Source: G963717155 sp963717155 (lineage in GTDB: Bacteria; Actinomycetota; Thermoleophilia; Gaiellales; JALYLC01). Taken from it: a DNA stretch of 64,000 nucleotides. The notes below the pieces were generated by a model that saw nothing but the letters and a program-made list of their open reading frames with translations, searched no databases and was not told where the DNA came from. Below, one piece after another: positions 24,944 through 33,645 of this stretch (positions are counted from its first letter, which is position 1; each line of letters opens with the position of its first letter). The translations under genes and the position numbers were made by a program. The stretch lies in NCBI GenBank assembly GCA_963717155.1, contig OY970326.1:2356001-2420000 (forward strand), written 5' to 3'.

Positions 24944-25675
24944 GTGGCAGCCGCATTCGCCTGGGGGATCCTGGCGGCCTCGTCGCTCGTGATCGGCGCC
25001 GCGGTAGCGCTCGTCTTCCACATCAGCCTACGTGTGATCGGACTGATCATGGGCTTCGGCGCCGGCGTGCTGATCAGCGCCGTCTCGTTCGACCTCGTCG
25101 AGGAGGCGGCGGGCAAGTCATCCGGTCACGGCTGGGTGCTCGGTGGGCTGTTCGCGGGCTGTCTCGTGTTCTTTGGTGGCGACTGGCTCATCGACCGGCT
25201 CGGAGGTAGCCAGCGAAAGGACGCAGACGGAGGCCAGGAGGGCGGCTCGGCACTCGCAATTGTGCTCGGAACCGTGCTGGACGGGATTCCCGAGTCGATG
25301 GTGATCGGCCTGACGATCTTCGAGGGAGGAGCGGTCGGCGGCGCCTATCTAGCCGCAGTCTTCATCTCGAACTTGCCCGAGGCCATCTCCTCCACTGCCG
25401 GGCTTGCGAGCAGCGGTTGGGCGCGGTCGCGGATCCTCTGGATGTGGACCGCGATCACCGTGATCTCGGGTGTCGCCTCGCTCGCTGGCTACGTAGTCTT
25501 CCAGGACTCCTCGGCCGGCACCGTGGCGTTCGCCCTGGCGTTCGCGGCGGGCGCGATCCTGACCATGCTTGCCGACACGATGATGCCCGAGGCGTTCGAG
25601 CACGGCGGCAAGCTCGTCGGCGTCGTGACCACGCTTGGCTTCGCCGTCGCGTTCGGCATCCACCTGCTCGACTGA
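24944..25675 (+). CDS. ZIP-family divalent metal transporter
   Basis: A 243-aa membrane protein with about seven to eight helices. The metal-site helices are present: TVLDGIPESMVIGLTI and FISNLPEAISSTAGL, plus a C-terminal LADTMMPEAFEHGGKL motif. A Gly/Asp/Gln-rich cytoplasmic loop (residues 80-100) lacks the usual His cluster. The GTG at 24944 is taken as start. Probably imports Zn, Fe or Mn. Convergent with the next gene. Confidence 0.85.
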   Translation: MAAAFAWGILAASSLVIGAAVALVFHISLRVIGLIMGFGAGVLISAVSFDLVEEAAGKSSGHGWVLGGLFAGCLVFFGGDWLIDRLGGSQRKDADGGQEGGSALAIVLGTVLDGIPESMVIGLTIFEGGAVGGAYLAAVFISNLPEAISSTAGLASSGWARSRILWMWTAITVISGVASLAGYVVFQDSSAGTVAFALAFAAGAILTMLADTMMPEAFEHGGKLVGVVTTLGFAVAFGIHLLD

Positions 25676-25764
25676 CGCCCCGCTCGAGGACTCGGCGTCG
25701 CGCCTGCACCGCCAATCGGCGAGTGCCACCCCGGTTGAATCCGGATCGCGGCGATGAGTGCGAC

Positions 25765-26427
25765 CTAGTTCGTGGAAGTCGCGGTCGTCTTGGTCGAGAC
25801 CGTGGTGGTCGTCGTCGTTGCCGCGGTCCCCGCCGTCGTAGTCCCGGTCGTCGCCGTGGTGGTTCCCGTCGTGCTTGACGAGGGCGTCGTGGTGGACGGC
25901 TGGAGCGTCCCGTCCGCGACTGCCTTGTTGAACGCGTCCACCGTCTCGGTGCCGACGCGGCCGTCGGCGGTGACCCCGAGATCCGTCTGGAGCTTCTCGA
26001 CAGCGGCGCTCGTTCCGGGTCCGTAGTCACCATCGACAGGGCCCGCGTAGTAGCCGTACTTCGCAAGCTCCGTCTGGATCTGGACGACGACGTCCTTGGC
26101 TTTCCCCTTCAGGGCCGCCTCCGTCGAAGGCCCGAAGACCCCATCTGCGTCGACGCCCAACGCCTTCTGCATCTCGCTCACGCCAGCCGATGTCGCGGCC
26201 CCGTAGACGCCGTCGATCGGCCCGCTGTAGTACCCGAGGCGCGTCATCATCCTCTGCAGATCCTCGACCGCCGGGTCAGTGGCGGTCGTCGTCGTCTCAC
26301 CCGTCGCAGTGCTGGCGGTCCCGCTCTTGTCTCCGGACCCTCCGAACAGAACCACGGCCAGAACCACGGCCACGACGAGCACGCCCGCCACGATCACCCA
26401 CGGAAGGAATCGCCTCACGCGCGACAC
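25765..26427 (-). CDS. Membrane-anchored protein with two peptidoglycan-binding domains
   Basis: N-terminal anchor helix FLPWVIVAGVLVVAVVLAVVLF, a Thr-rich linker, then two PG_binding_1 repeats (LQRMMTRLGYYSGPIDGVYG and IQTELAKYGYYAGPVDGDYG, each followed by a FGPxTEAA / GTSAAVEKLQ element). The C-terminal 50 residues are almost entirely Thr/Ser with Val/Ala. There is no catalytic domain, so it is likely a wall-binding accessory protein. Confidence 0.88.
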   Translation of the reverse strand: MSRVRRFLPWVIVAGVLVVAVVLAVVLFGGSGDKSGTASTATGETTTTATDPAVEDLQRMMTRLGYYSGPIDGVYGAATSAGVSEMQKALGVDADGVFGPSTEAALKGKAKDVVVQIQTELAKYGYYAGPVDGDYGPGTSAAVEKLQTDLGVTADGRVGTETVDAFNKAVADGTLQPSTTTPSSSTTGTTTATTGTTTAGTAATTTTTTVSTKTTATSTN

Positions 26428-26727
26428 GGCTGACGGGACCTAACGGCCGACCCGACGGCGGTCACGAGCACCGCTCGAACTCGCGGGACACCGAAGGTCT
26501 CCGAGGCGCGCGCCCCATCCGCCCGAAGCCGTTGATCGCAACTCGTACCGCCACGACGCTCCCCCTCCGGTACGTATCCTTGTTCCCTCAATCCCCGCAA
26601 GCCAGGATCAGCCGCCAGCCTAGACGTATCCGCCGACTCCCGTCGCTGCAGGTGCCGGCAAGTCGGAGGCGCGGTTCTGGTCTCAGTCAAACGACGATGC
26701 TGACTCCATCGCGGGGTTGATGCAATC
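26428..26727. other. Intergenic region with no supported feature
   Basis: 300 bases between the divergent peptidoglycan-binding protein gene and the NarL-type kinase gene. I see no protein-like frame, no convincing hairpin and no repeat. Both promoters must lie here. Confidence 0.5.
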
Positions 26728-27903
26728 GTGGTGTTGGGGCGAGATACTGGCGGAGTGATCAGTCGCCAGCACGTGGGTGATGGCGTGATCGTCGCGGCGA
26801 TTGCGGTTGGGTGCACACTCGAGGTCTGGGCACCGCAGACGTTCGGGTCGACGCACATGACCGGGCCGCGCGCGGCGGTCTACGTCTCGTACATTGCTGC
26901 GCTCGTCGCGCTGGCGTTCCGCCGCCGGTTCCCGCTCGGCTGTGCGCTCGTCGTGGCGGCTGTGCTCGCTGGCGAGTGGCTCGTCTTCGGATCGCCCGAA
27001 GGTTTTGGCGTATTCGCGATCCCGATCGTTGCCGGGTACTCGGTCGGGGCCAATGCCGAGCGGCGTCGGGCGCTGATCGGGCTTGTCGCGCTTCTGGTCA
27101 TGGCTGTGGTCTGGACGACGCGCGACCCCACTGTCGTAGGCACCGAGGGGCACTTGAACAACCTGGGGTGGCTTTCGCCCGTCCTGATCGCGTGGCTCGT
27201 GGGCGCCTATCTGCGCGAGCTGCGCGAGCGGGCCAGCCGGGCGGTGCGCGACCGCGATGACCGAGCCGCCGCGGCTGTCGCCTCCGAGCGCGCGCGGATC
27301 GCGCGCGAGCTGCACGACATCGTGGCGCACAGCGTCAGCGTCATGGTCGTTCAGGCCGAGGCTGCCGACGAGATGCTCGACCATGCGAGCCCGGACCGCG
27401 CCCGGGAGCCGGTCCAACGGATTCAGACGACGGGACGGGCGGCGCTCACCGACATGCGCCAGCTGCTCGGAATCCTGCGCGAGTCGGACTTTCGTCCCGA
27501 GCTCGGCCCACAGCCGGGTATCGCCAATCTCGACCTCCTCCTGACCAAGATGCGCGAGGCGGGCCTGCCGGTCGACCTAGAGGTCGTCGGTGAACCAGGC
27601 CCACTGCCGCATGGCGTCGACCTGTCCGCCTACCGGATCGTCCAGGAGGCGCTGACGAACACACTCAAATACGCCGGGACCGCCCGGGCGAGCGTGCGCG
27701 TCGGCTTCGAGCCCGGAGCGCTCGAGTTGGAGGTCGCTGATGACGGCGACGGCGCCGCTGCCGCCACTCCGGGTGGGAGCGGACACGGCCTGATGGGGAT
27801 GAGCGAGCGGGTCGCACTCTTCGGCGGCGTGTTCGAGGCCGGGCCACGGCCGGAGGGCGGCTATCGGGTGCGCGCGCGGCTTCCGCTCGGGGACGGCGCG
27901 TGA
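26728..27903 (+). CDS. NarL-type sensor histidine kinase (module 1)
   Basis: About five membrane helices (residues about 15-165) without a large exterior domain, then a HisKA_3 dimerisation region with the phospho-His in ERARIARELHDIVAHSVSVM and HATPase with LTNTLKYAG, VADDGDG and GSGHGLMGMSERV. GTG 26728 and GTG 26755 are both possible starts. Its stop overlaps the start of the response regulator gene (GTGA). The signal sensed is probably membrane-linked. Confidence 0.92.
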   Translation: MVLGRDTGGVISRQHVGDGVIVAAIAVGCTLEVWAPQTFGSTHMTGPRAAVYVSYIAALVALAFRRRFPLGCALVVAAVLAGEWLVFGSPEGFGVFAIPIVAGYSVGANAERRRALIGLVALLVMAVVWTTRDPTVVGTEGHLNNLGWLSPVLIAWLVGAYLRELRERASRAVRDRDDRAAAAVASERARIARELHDIVAHSVSVMVVQAEAADEMLDHASPDRAREPVQRIQTTGRAALTDMRQLLGILRESDFRPELGPQPGIANLDLLLTKMREAGLPVDLEVVGEPGPLPHGVDLSAYRIVQEALTNTLKYAGTARASVRVGFEPGALELEVADDGDGAAAATPGGSGHGLMGMSERVALFGGVFEAGPRPEGGYRVRARLPLGDGA

Positions 27904-28562
27904 TCCGCGTCCTGATCGCCGACGACCAGACCCTCGTCCGCGACGGTTTCCGGATGATCCTCGACGCCCAGGAGGACATCGAGGTGGTAGGCGAGGCCGC
28001 TGACGGGGCGGAGGCTGTCGCCAAGGCGATCGAGCTCCAACCCGACGTCGTGCTCATGGACGTTCGCATGCCGGGTCGCGACGGGCTGGACGCCACGCGG
28101 GAGCTCGTCAGTCGCGTCGCACACACCCACGTGCTGATCTTGACGACGTTCGACCTGGACGAGTACGTCTACGAGGCCATGCGGGCAGGGGCGAGCGGAT
28201 TCCTGCTCAAGGACGTCCCCCGCGCGCAGCTGATCGCCGGCGTCCGCACGGTGGCTGCCGGCGACGCGCTCCTCGCGCCCGGGATCACACGGCGCCTGAT
28301 CGAGCAGTTCGTCAGGCGTCCGCCGGCGTCCATCCGCCCGCTGCCGCCGCAGGTCGGCGAGCTCACGGCCCGTGAGCTCGAAGTGCTTCGACTCGTCGCG
28401 CGCGGCCGTTCGAACGCCGAGATCGCCGGCCAGCTCGTCGTCAGCGAGGCAACCGTGAAGACGCACATCTCGCATGCGCTGCAGAAGCTCGGCCTGCGCG
28501 ACCGCGTGCAGGCGGTCGTGTTCGCATACGAGTCCGGTCTCATCGAGCCCGGCTTGCAGTAG
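27900..28562 (+). CDS. NarL/LuxR-family response regulator (module 1)
   Basis: 220 aa. Receiver with DDQ acidic pair, phospho-acceptor in VVLMDVRMPGRDG, switch Thr in ILTTFDLDEYVYEAM and Lys in FLLKD. C-terminal HTH is LTARELEVLRLVARGRSNAE ... TVKTHISHALQKLGL. Translationally coupled to the kinase. It closely resembles the regulator at 34827. Confidence 0.95.
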   Translation: MIRVLIADDQTLVRDGFRMILDAQEDIEVVGEAADGAEAVAKAIELQPDVVLMDVRMPGRDGLDATRELVSRVAHTHVLILTTFDLDEYVYEAMRAGASGFLLKDVPRAQLIAGVRTVAAGDALLAPGITRRLIEQFVRRPPASIRPLPPQVGELTARELEVLRLVARGRSNAEIAGQLVVSEATVKTHISHALQKLGLRDRVQAVVFAYESGLIEPGLQ

Positions 28563-28760
28563 CTCGGCCCGCGGCGGCACCCGGACCGCTGACGTCCAAC
28601 ACGACTCATCCCTGAGACGGAGCCGGCTCATACGATCGCTGACTTCTCGGTGTCCGCAGATCCACACCGACGCCCGCCAGGATCGTCCGCACGGCCGAAG
28701 ACGAGATACGTCGACCGCCATAGCCTCACCACGACCAGGTAATCGGAAGGAGGCTTCACG

Positions 28761-29438
28761 ATGTACACCAACGGACGGAACGCGATGACCAGCAGGCCGC
28801 TTGCGGCGGGATTCGGCGCCATCGCCTTCGGAGTCATGATGCTCGCCGCGACGTTCATCTCGGACGCGCCGGGTGGCAACTACTCGAGGTCGCAGGTGGC
28901 CCGGTACGTCTCGAGCGGCGAGCGCGCCGGCCAGCTGCTCGCGTTCTTCCTCGCCATGTGCGCCATCCCAGGGTTGATCTCCACGCTCGCGCACATGCGC
29001 GACGCCGTCGCGACGAGCCCCGACCGCGGCCGGGCTGCCAGTCTCATCTGGGGCAGCGGGATCGCCGCCGCCGCATGCTTCGCTCTCGGGTGGGGGGTTG
29101 AAGGCGGCCAGATCATCGCCCACCTCGAGGGTGGATCGGCGATCGTGATTCCACCCGCCGTCACGTACCTGATCTCCGAGATCGGTGTCGTGTTCATCTT
29201 CGGCTGCGGCGCGATGCTTTTGGGGTTCGCTCTGATCACGCTCATGGTGAGCTCGCGTGGACTGATGCCGAACTGGTTGCGCCGCGTGACGCTCGTAGTC
29301 GGGATCTGCGGCGTGGCCGGGCTCGCCTGGGTCACGTTCTTCGCGCTCCTCCTCGGCATGGTCGTGCTCGGCGCATGGTTGGTAGCCGCAGGTCGTGCCC
29401 AGCCGTCGCACAAGCTCGCGGTTGAAGCCAGCACCTGA
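28761..29438 (+). CDS. Polytopic membrane protein, unknown
   Basis: ATG 28761 with GGAAGGAGG upstream. 225 aa with about six helices (FGAIAFGVMMLAATF, LAFFLAMCAIPGLISTL, YLISEIGVVFIFGCGAMLLG and others). No known domain recognised. It follows the two-component genes of module 1 by about 200 bases on the same strand and ends in a strong hairpin, so it is a candidate target. Confidence 0.8.
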   Translation: MYTNGRNAMTSRPLAAGFGAIAFGVMMLAATFISDAPGGNYSRSQVARYVSSGERAGQLLAFFLAMCAIPGLISTLAHMRDAVATSPDRGRAASLIWGSGIAAAACFALGWGVEGGQIIAHLEGGSAIVIPPAVTYLISEIGVVFIFGCGAMLLGFALITLMVSSRGLMPNWLRRVTLVVGICGVAGLAWVTFFALLLGMVVLGAWLVAAGRAQPSHKLAVEAST

Positions 29439-29464
29439 TTCGGCCGGCAGATGTCGCCGTACCC

Positions 29465-29490
29465 GGCAGGCCGACAGGTGTCGGCCTGCC
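29465..29490 (+). terminator. Hairpin terminator
   Basis: GGCAGGCCGACA / TGTCGGCCTGCC, 12-bp perfect stem with a tight loop, 27 bases after the membrane protein stop. A run of mixed C/T follows. Confidence 0.65.
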
Positions 29491-29680
29491 CGGCGCTTCT
29501 CGTGCACCGCGGCGTAGTCCGTAGGGTCGTCTTGTGATGTGACTTCGGTGGCTGGGTTTGCGGATTGCCTGGTGAGCTTCCCGGGCCGGCGGGACCAGGG
29601 CCTCTTGTGGCGGGACAGGTCCGCGAGCGACGCTGCGCCCGAACGCGACCTTCAGGTATCCGATAACAAGGGGGCACGGC

Positions 29681-30676
29681 ATGTCGACTCGATTCCTGCT
29701 CGCCGCCGTGTGCGCGACGGCGCTCAGCACGCTCACCTTCGGCCTCGTCGCGACCCCCGCTGGGGGCGCGAGTGCTGTCGGGAACGGCCGTCTCGCGTTC
29801 GTCGCGTCCAGAGCAGATGGGCCACAAGTCTTTACGATCAACCCCGACGGCAGCGGGCAAACTCAGCTGACTGAGCGCGCAAGCGGTGCCGGTGAGCACG
29901 GCCTCTCGTGGGCGCCCGATGGCTCGAGTCTGCTCGTCGTGCTCAGCCCCAACCGCGACCTCATGTACACGATGCGCCCCGACGGCAGCGACCTGCGACG
30001 GATCAGCCCACCGTGCACCGGGCGCTGCCTCGGGGACGACGAACCCGCGTTCACGCGCTCCGGGACGCGGATTGCTTTCAGCCGCGCGTTCGGACCGGTC
30101 ACGAACGACAACGCCGCGGTCGACGCGATCTTCACGATGGACGCCGACGGCACGAGGGTGAGGCAACTCACGCAGAAGACGCGGCCGACCTCAACCGAGG
30201 ATCATGCTGCGACCTGGTCGCCAGATGGACGACAGCTGGCATTCCAGCGCCTGAACACGACCGCAGCCCCCGTAGGTCGCAGCGCGATCTACGTCATGAG
30301 CCAGAACGGCAGCCAGCTCCACCGCATCACTCCCCGCGCGCTCGACGCCAGCAACCCGCGGTGGTCGGGCGACGGCACCCGGATTCTCTTCAACGACGTC
30401 GCCGAACCCGCTGACGGGAAGGACGCCAACATCTACACCGTCCGCCCCGACGGCACCGGCCTGACGAAGCTCACCCACTACACCGGCGGCACCGCACAGG
30501 CGTTCGTCGATGACTCGTCGCCCGACGGCACGAAGATCGTCTTCCACTTCCAGGACGCCGGGGTCGACGACCTCTACAACATGGACGCAGACGGGTCGAA
30601 TCCCCATCCACTAACTCACCTCGGCCCGAACGCAAGCCCGAGGCACGCCGCCTGGGGCACGAGCCAGGTTGGCTGA
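29681..30676 (+). CDS. Secreted TolB-like beta-propeller (PD40 repeats)
   Basis: Signal peptide LLAAVCATALSTLTFGLVATPAGGASA, then at least five PD40/WD40-like blades with the repeated pattern SPDGxxLxF / xMxxDGSxxxxLT (for example FTINPDGSGQTQLTE, YTMRPDGSDLRRIS, FTMDADGTRVRQLT, YVMSQNGSQLHRIT, YTVRPDGTGLTKLT). ATG 29681 has AGGGGGC upstream. Function unknown; such propellers bind proteins or polysaccharides outside the membrane. There is no Tol-Pal context. Confidence 0.88.
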   Translation: MSTRFLLAAVCATALSTLTFGLVATPAGGASAVGNGRLAFVASRADGPQVFTINPDGSGQTQLTERASGAGEHGLSWAPDGSSLLVVLSPNRDLMYTMRPDGSDLRRISPPCTGRCLGDDEPAFTRSGTRIAFSRAFGPVTNDNAAVDAIFTMDADGTRVRQLTQKTRPTSTEDHAATWSPDGRQLAFQRLNTTAAPVGRSAIYVMSQNGSQLHRITPRALDASNPRWSGDGTRILFNDVAEPADGKDANIYTVRPDGTGLTKLTHYTGGTAQAFVDDSSPDGTKIVFHFQDAGVDDLYNMDADGSNPHPLTHLGPNASPRHAAWGTSQVG

Positions 30677-30688
30677 GTCGACTCGTTA

Positions 30689-30832
30689 GCTGGCCGAGAC
30701 CTTTACTCGGTGGAGCGCCGCCACGGCCAGCCGGTGAGGGTACCCGGGTCGGCGAAGCCTGAAACAGGGCGCACAGCCTCTTCCGGTACGCCCAGCCTTG
30801 CACGCTCGTGCCGGCTTCATCCCGGCGGGATG
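30689..30832 (+). other. Structured leader/3' region with three-way junction and hairpins
   Basis: At 30689-30731 an outer stem GCTGGC/GCCAGC encloses two adjoining hairpins (CGAG-7-CTCG and GTGG-7-CCAC) with almost no unpaired bases. Further on are GGGCG...CGCCC and a tight hairpin CATCCC-GGC-GGGATG (30818-30832). It lies between the propeller stop and the next gene (GTG 30907). It could be a terminator plus leader or a regulatory RNA. Confidence 0.4.
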
Positions 30833-30906
30833 ATGTCGTACGGAACGTCTGGCAGTAGCGTGGCAGCGGACCTTCGTGTTCCCGAACAGTTGAGGGAAAG
30901 AAGCTC

Positions 30907-32034
30907 GTGACCGTTCAGCCGGAGCAGAAGGGCCACTCGGGCGGACGGGCATGGGCGATGCGCGGGCTCGCGATCCTCGGAACGGTCGTCCTCGTCCTGG
31001 GGGCGCTCGCGGTGTGGGTCGACCGCGTCGCTCTCGACTCGTCGCAGTGGAGCGACACGAGCGTGAAGGTGCTGCAGGACCCCACCGTGCAGTCGACGGT
31101 CGCGAGCTACATGGTCGACCAGCTCTACGCCAACGTGGACGTCGCGGACGCGATCGGATCGTTCCTGCCGGCCGCTGCGAAGCCGCTCGCGTCGACGCTC
31201 GCGGAGGGCCTTCGACAACCGGCGACGAACGCGGCCCAGCGCGCGCTCGCATCGGAACGGCTGCAGAACCGCTGGCGGCAGGCCAACGAGAAGGCCCACC
31301 GGCAGCTCTTGCGCGTGATCGACGACGACAAAGGCGCCGGGGCGGTGGTGCTCGACCTACGTCCGCTCGTGCTGCAGATCGAGGGCGCTGCGACGCAGTT
31401 CGGCGTGTCCGGCCAGCTGCCCGCGCTTCCAGCCAATGCCGGCCAGATCACGCTGCTTCGGACAGACCAGCTCTCGTTCGCGAAGAACGTGGTGCGCGCG
31501 ATGCATGCGACCGCGAACTACCTGGTGATCCTCGTCGCGCTGATCTTCGCCGGCGCGGTCTGGGTTGCCCCCGATCGCAGGAAGGCGGTGCGCGCGTGCG
31601 CGATCGGTCTGCTCGTGGCCGGACTCCTGCTGATCTTCCTGCGCAGGGTCCTCGGTGACCAGTTGATCGACCAGCTGGTGGTCGACGACACGATCCGGCC
31701 CGCGGCGCACAACGCCTGGTGGATCGCGACGGAGCCGCTGCGACTGATCCTCACCACGATCATCTTCGTCGGCCTGATCGGTCTCCTCGGCGCATGGCTG
31801 ACTGGACCAACGAGCTACGCAACTGCAGCGCGGCGGGTGCTGGCGCCCGGCTTGCGCCGACCGGCAGTCGCCTTCGGCACCCTCGCGCTGCTCGTCCTGC
31901 TCCTGCTCGCATGGGCGCCCACGCCCGCCGCGCGCAACGTGATCACGGCCCCGATCCTGATCGCAATGGCGATCGTCGGCGTCGAGGTGCTGCGCCGCCA
32001 GACAGTCCGCGAGTTCCCGCCGAGCGATGCGTGA
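30907..32034 (+). CDS. Integral membrane protein, unknown
   Basis: GTG 30907 with GAGGGAAAG upstream. 375 aa: one helix near the N-terminus (GLAILGTVVLVLGALAVWVD), about 170 extracytoplasmic helical residues, then four or five helices (NYLVILVALIFAGAVWVA, AIGLLVAGLLLIFLRRVLG, LILTTIIFVGLIGLLGAWL, VAFGTLALLVLLLLAWAP). The outer domain may be a coiled helical bundle. Family not recognised with certainty. Convergent with the following methyltransferase gene, four bases apart. Confidence 0.8.
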   Translation: MTVQPEQKGHSGGRAWAMRGLAILGTVVLVLGALAVWVDRVALDSSQWSDTSVKVLQDPTVQSTVASYMVDQLYANVDVADAIGSFLPAAAKPLASTLAEGLRQPATNAAQRALASERLQNRWRQANEKAHRQLLRVIDDDKGAGAVVLDLRPLVLQIEGAATQFGVSGQLPALPANAGQITLLRTDQLSFAKNVVRAMHATANYLVILVALIFAGAVWVAPDRRKAVRACAIGLLVAGLLLIFLRRVLGDQLIDQLVVDDTIRPAAHNAWWIATEPLRLILTTIIFVGLIGLLGAWLTGPTSYATAARRVLAPGLRRPAVAFGTLALLVLLLLAWAPTPAARNVITAPILIAMAIVGVEVLRRQTVREFPPSDA

Positions 32035-32038
32035 GGTG

Positions 32039-32893
32039 CTAGCCGGCGCGACGCCCGAACGCCCCCGACACCGTCGGCAGCACGATGATCGCGTCGGCGG
32101 CACGGACCTCGGCGGCAATCCGCGTCTCGAGCGTCGGGAGGTCGATGTCGGCCTCCGTGGCGATGCCGGCTGCAACGATCTGCCCGGCCAATGATCGGAT
32201 CACGCCGGCGATGATGGCCGGGCCGCGTGGATCATCGGGGGCCAGGTACCCCTGGATCCCGAACCCGCCGACATCGACGAGCCCGGCCTCGGGGAGCAGC
32301 AACTCGAGTCGCGAGCCAATCGTCGGATCCGCCTTCGCGGCTCGGAAGGCCGCGAGCATCCAGGCGATGAGCGTCGCAGGGAGCTCCGTCGGCGGTTCGG
32401 TTCGGGCAGCACCGACGTCGAACTCGATCGCCACGAACATCCCGCCCGGACGCAACCCCGCGACGTGATGGCGGACGACGTCGACCGCGTCGGGCAGGTG
32501 GAACAGCACGAGCCGCTCGACGACGGCGTCGAACGGCTCGGCGTCGCGGAACGTGCGGGCGTCGCCCTCGACGTAGCGGACGTGGCCGACGCCGGCTGCC
32601 GCCCGGCGTTGCTCGGCATGCTCCAGCATCCGCGGGTCGCGGTCGATCCCGACAACCTCGCCGGACGGGCCGACGAGCTCCGCGAGCAGCAGAGAGACGT
32701 GCCCGAGACCGGTGCCGAGATCGAGTACGCGCATGCCCTCGCCGATCCCTGCCGCGCGCAGCAGCGCGGCCGTGGGCTGCTCGATCGTCCGGGCCTGCGC
32801 CTCGAGCCGCGCGACCTCCGCCGCCTCGCTGCCGAGGACGTACGGAGCGTGTTCGGCGACGCCCGCAGACGCAGCGCGATCCTGGTCGCTCAT
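32039..32893 (-). CDS. Class I SAM-dependent methyltransferase
   Basis: ATG 32893 has GAGGGGGGAAACG upstream, which decides the start over an earlier ATG. 284 aa with motif I VLDLGTGLGHVSLLLAELVG, an acidic residue in GIDRDPRMLEHA, DAVVERLVLFHL and LRPGGMFVAIEFDVG. UbiE/Methyltransf_25-like. Substrate unknown; the C-terminal half includes a substrate-side domain of about 100 residues. Confidence 0.88.
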   Translation of the reverse strand: MSDQDRAASAGVAEHAPYVLGSEAAEVARLEAQARTIEQPTAALLRAAGIGEGMRVLDLGTGLGHVSLLLAELVGPSGEVVGIDRDPRMLEHAEQRRAAAGVGHVRYVEGDARTFRDAEPFDAVVERLVLFHLPDAVDVVRHHVAGLRPGGMFVAIEFDVGAARTEPPTELPATLIAWMLAAFRAAKADPTIGSRLELLLPEAGLVDVGGFGIQGYLAPDDPRGPAIIAGVIRSLAGQIVAAGIATEADIDLPTLETRIAAEVRAADAIIVLPTVSGAFGRRAG

Positions 32894-32956
32894 CGTTTCC
32901 CCCCTCGCCGTGAAGCGTCCATTCTCACGCATGGGCGCGGCGCGCGCACGCACACC

Positions 32957-32986
32957 GGCGGCCCGCGGGTTCGTCCGCGAGCCGCC
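32957..32986 (-). terminator. Hairpin downstream of the secreted protein gene
   Basis: GGCGGC-C-CGCGG / CCGCG-A-GCCGCC with a six-base loop, one mismatch, 24 bases after the stop of the minus-strand gene at 33011. No T-run. Confidence 0.45.
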
Positions 32987-33010
32987 TGTCGCGAGGGCGA
33001 GTCGGACCGA

Positions 33011-33520
33011 TCAGCCCGACGAGCCGGCCTGGCACACGCCCCTGGGGAACCCGTAGGCCGCGGTCTGCTTGCTGGCCCGCGTGAACAGGGCGAACGCGCG
33101 CTGAGTCTCGGCCTCGGACGCGGTGTAACGGCCGGCCGTCGCGTCGGCATGTGCCTTGCGGAACGTGGCGATCGTGGGTCGCAGATCTCCGATGAACCGC
33201 ACGAGGAGCGGCCGGCCCTCCGCGGGCAGGCTCAGCCCGGCCAGGCCGGCACGGACCCCCTCGAGCGCGTCGGCGTAGCCTGCGAGGAAGCGGATCGCAC
33301 GCTCGCGGTCGCCCGAGGGCGCTTGCTTGGAGAACGGGTGCTGCGATCGAATCTGCGGGAGGGCGTCGACCTTGCGCTCGGCCGCCTTGCAGATCGCCGT
33401 TCCGCGCGCGATGACCTGGCTCTTCGTGAGCGTTCCCGCAGACGCGGGGCCGCCGGTGGCGGCGACGCTCGCGGCGAGCGCCGCGACCGCCAGGATCGTT
33501 CGACTGCGATGTGCTCTCAT
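33011..33520 (-). CDS. Secreted hypothetical protein
   Basis: ATG 33520 with GGAGG eight bases upstream. Signal peptide TILAVAALAASVAATGGPASA; mature part about 140 residues, helical, with two cysteines (GTAICKAAERK and RGVCQAG) likely joined by a disulphide. Family not recognised. Divergent from the module 2 kinase gene. Confidence 0.75.
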   Translation of the reverse strand: MRAHRSRTILAVAALAASVAATGGPASAGTLTKSQVIARGTAICKAAERKVDALPQIRSQHPFSKQAPSGDRERAIRFLAGYADALEGVRAGLAGLSLPAEGRPLLVRFIGDLRPTIATFRKAHADATAGRYTASEAETQRAFALFTRASKQTAAYGFPRGVCQAGSSG

Positions 33521-33645
33521 CGTGGACCTCCGTGGTTGACGTCCACAAGGCTCCCTTCCCGGGGCCCGCGGTACATCGGCCGCACTCGCGATCATTGCTC
33601 GCCCCTTCGAGCGATCTGCGTGATCGAAGGTCGCTCGCGAGAGCG

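Noticed and set aside
25772..26026. Val-rich 84-aa plus-strand frame
   Set aside because: It is the antisense of the Thr-rich tail of the peptidoglycan-binding protein gene.
30700..30800. Resemblance to a c-di-GMP-I (GEMM) riboswitch (GAAGCCTGAAACAGGGCGC... then CAGCC)
   Set aside because: The GCAAA core element and the tetraloop receptor/GGUAGC half are missing, and the first helix is only four base pairs. Tempting because of the c-di-GMP genes, but not supported.
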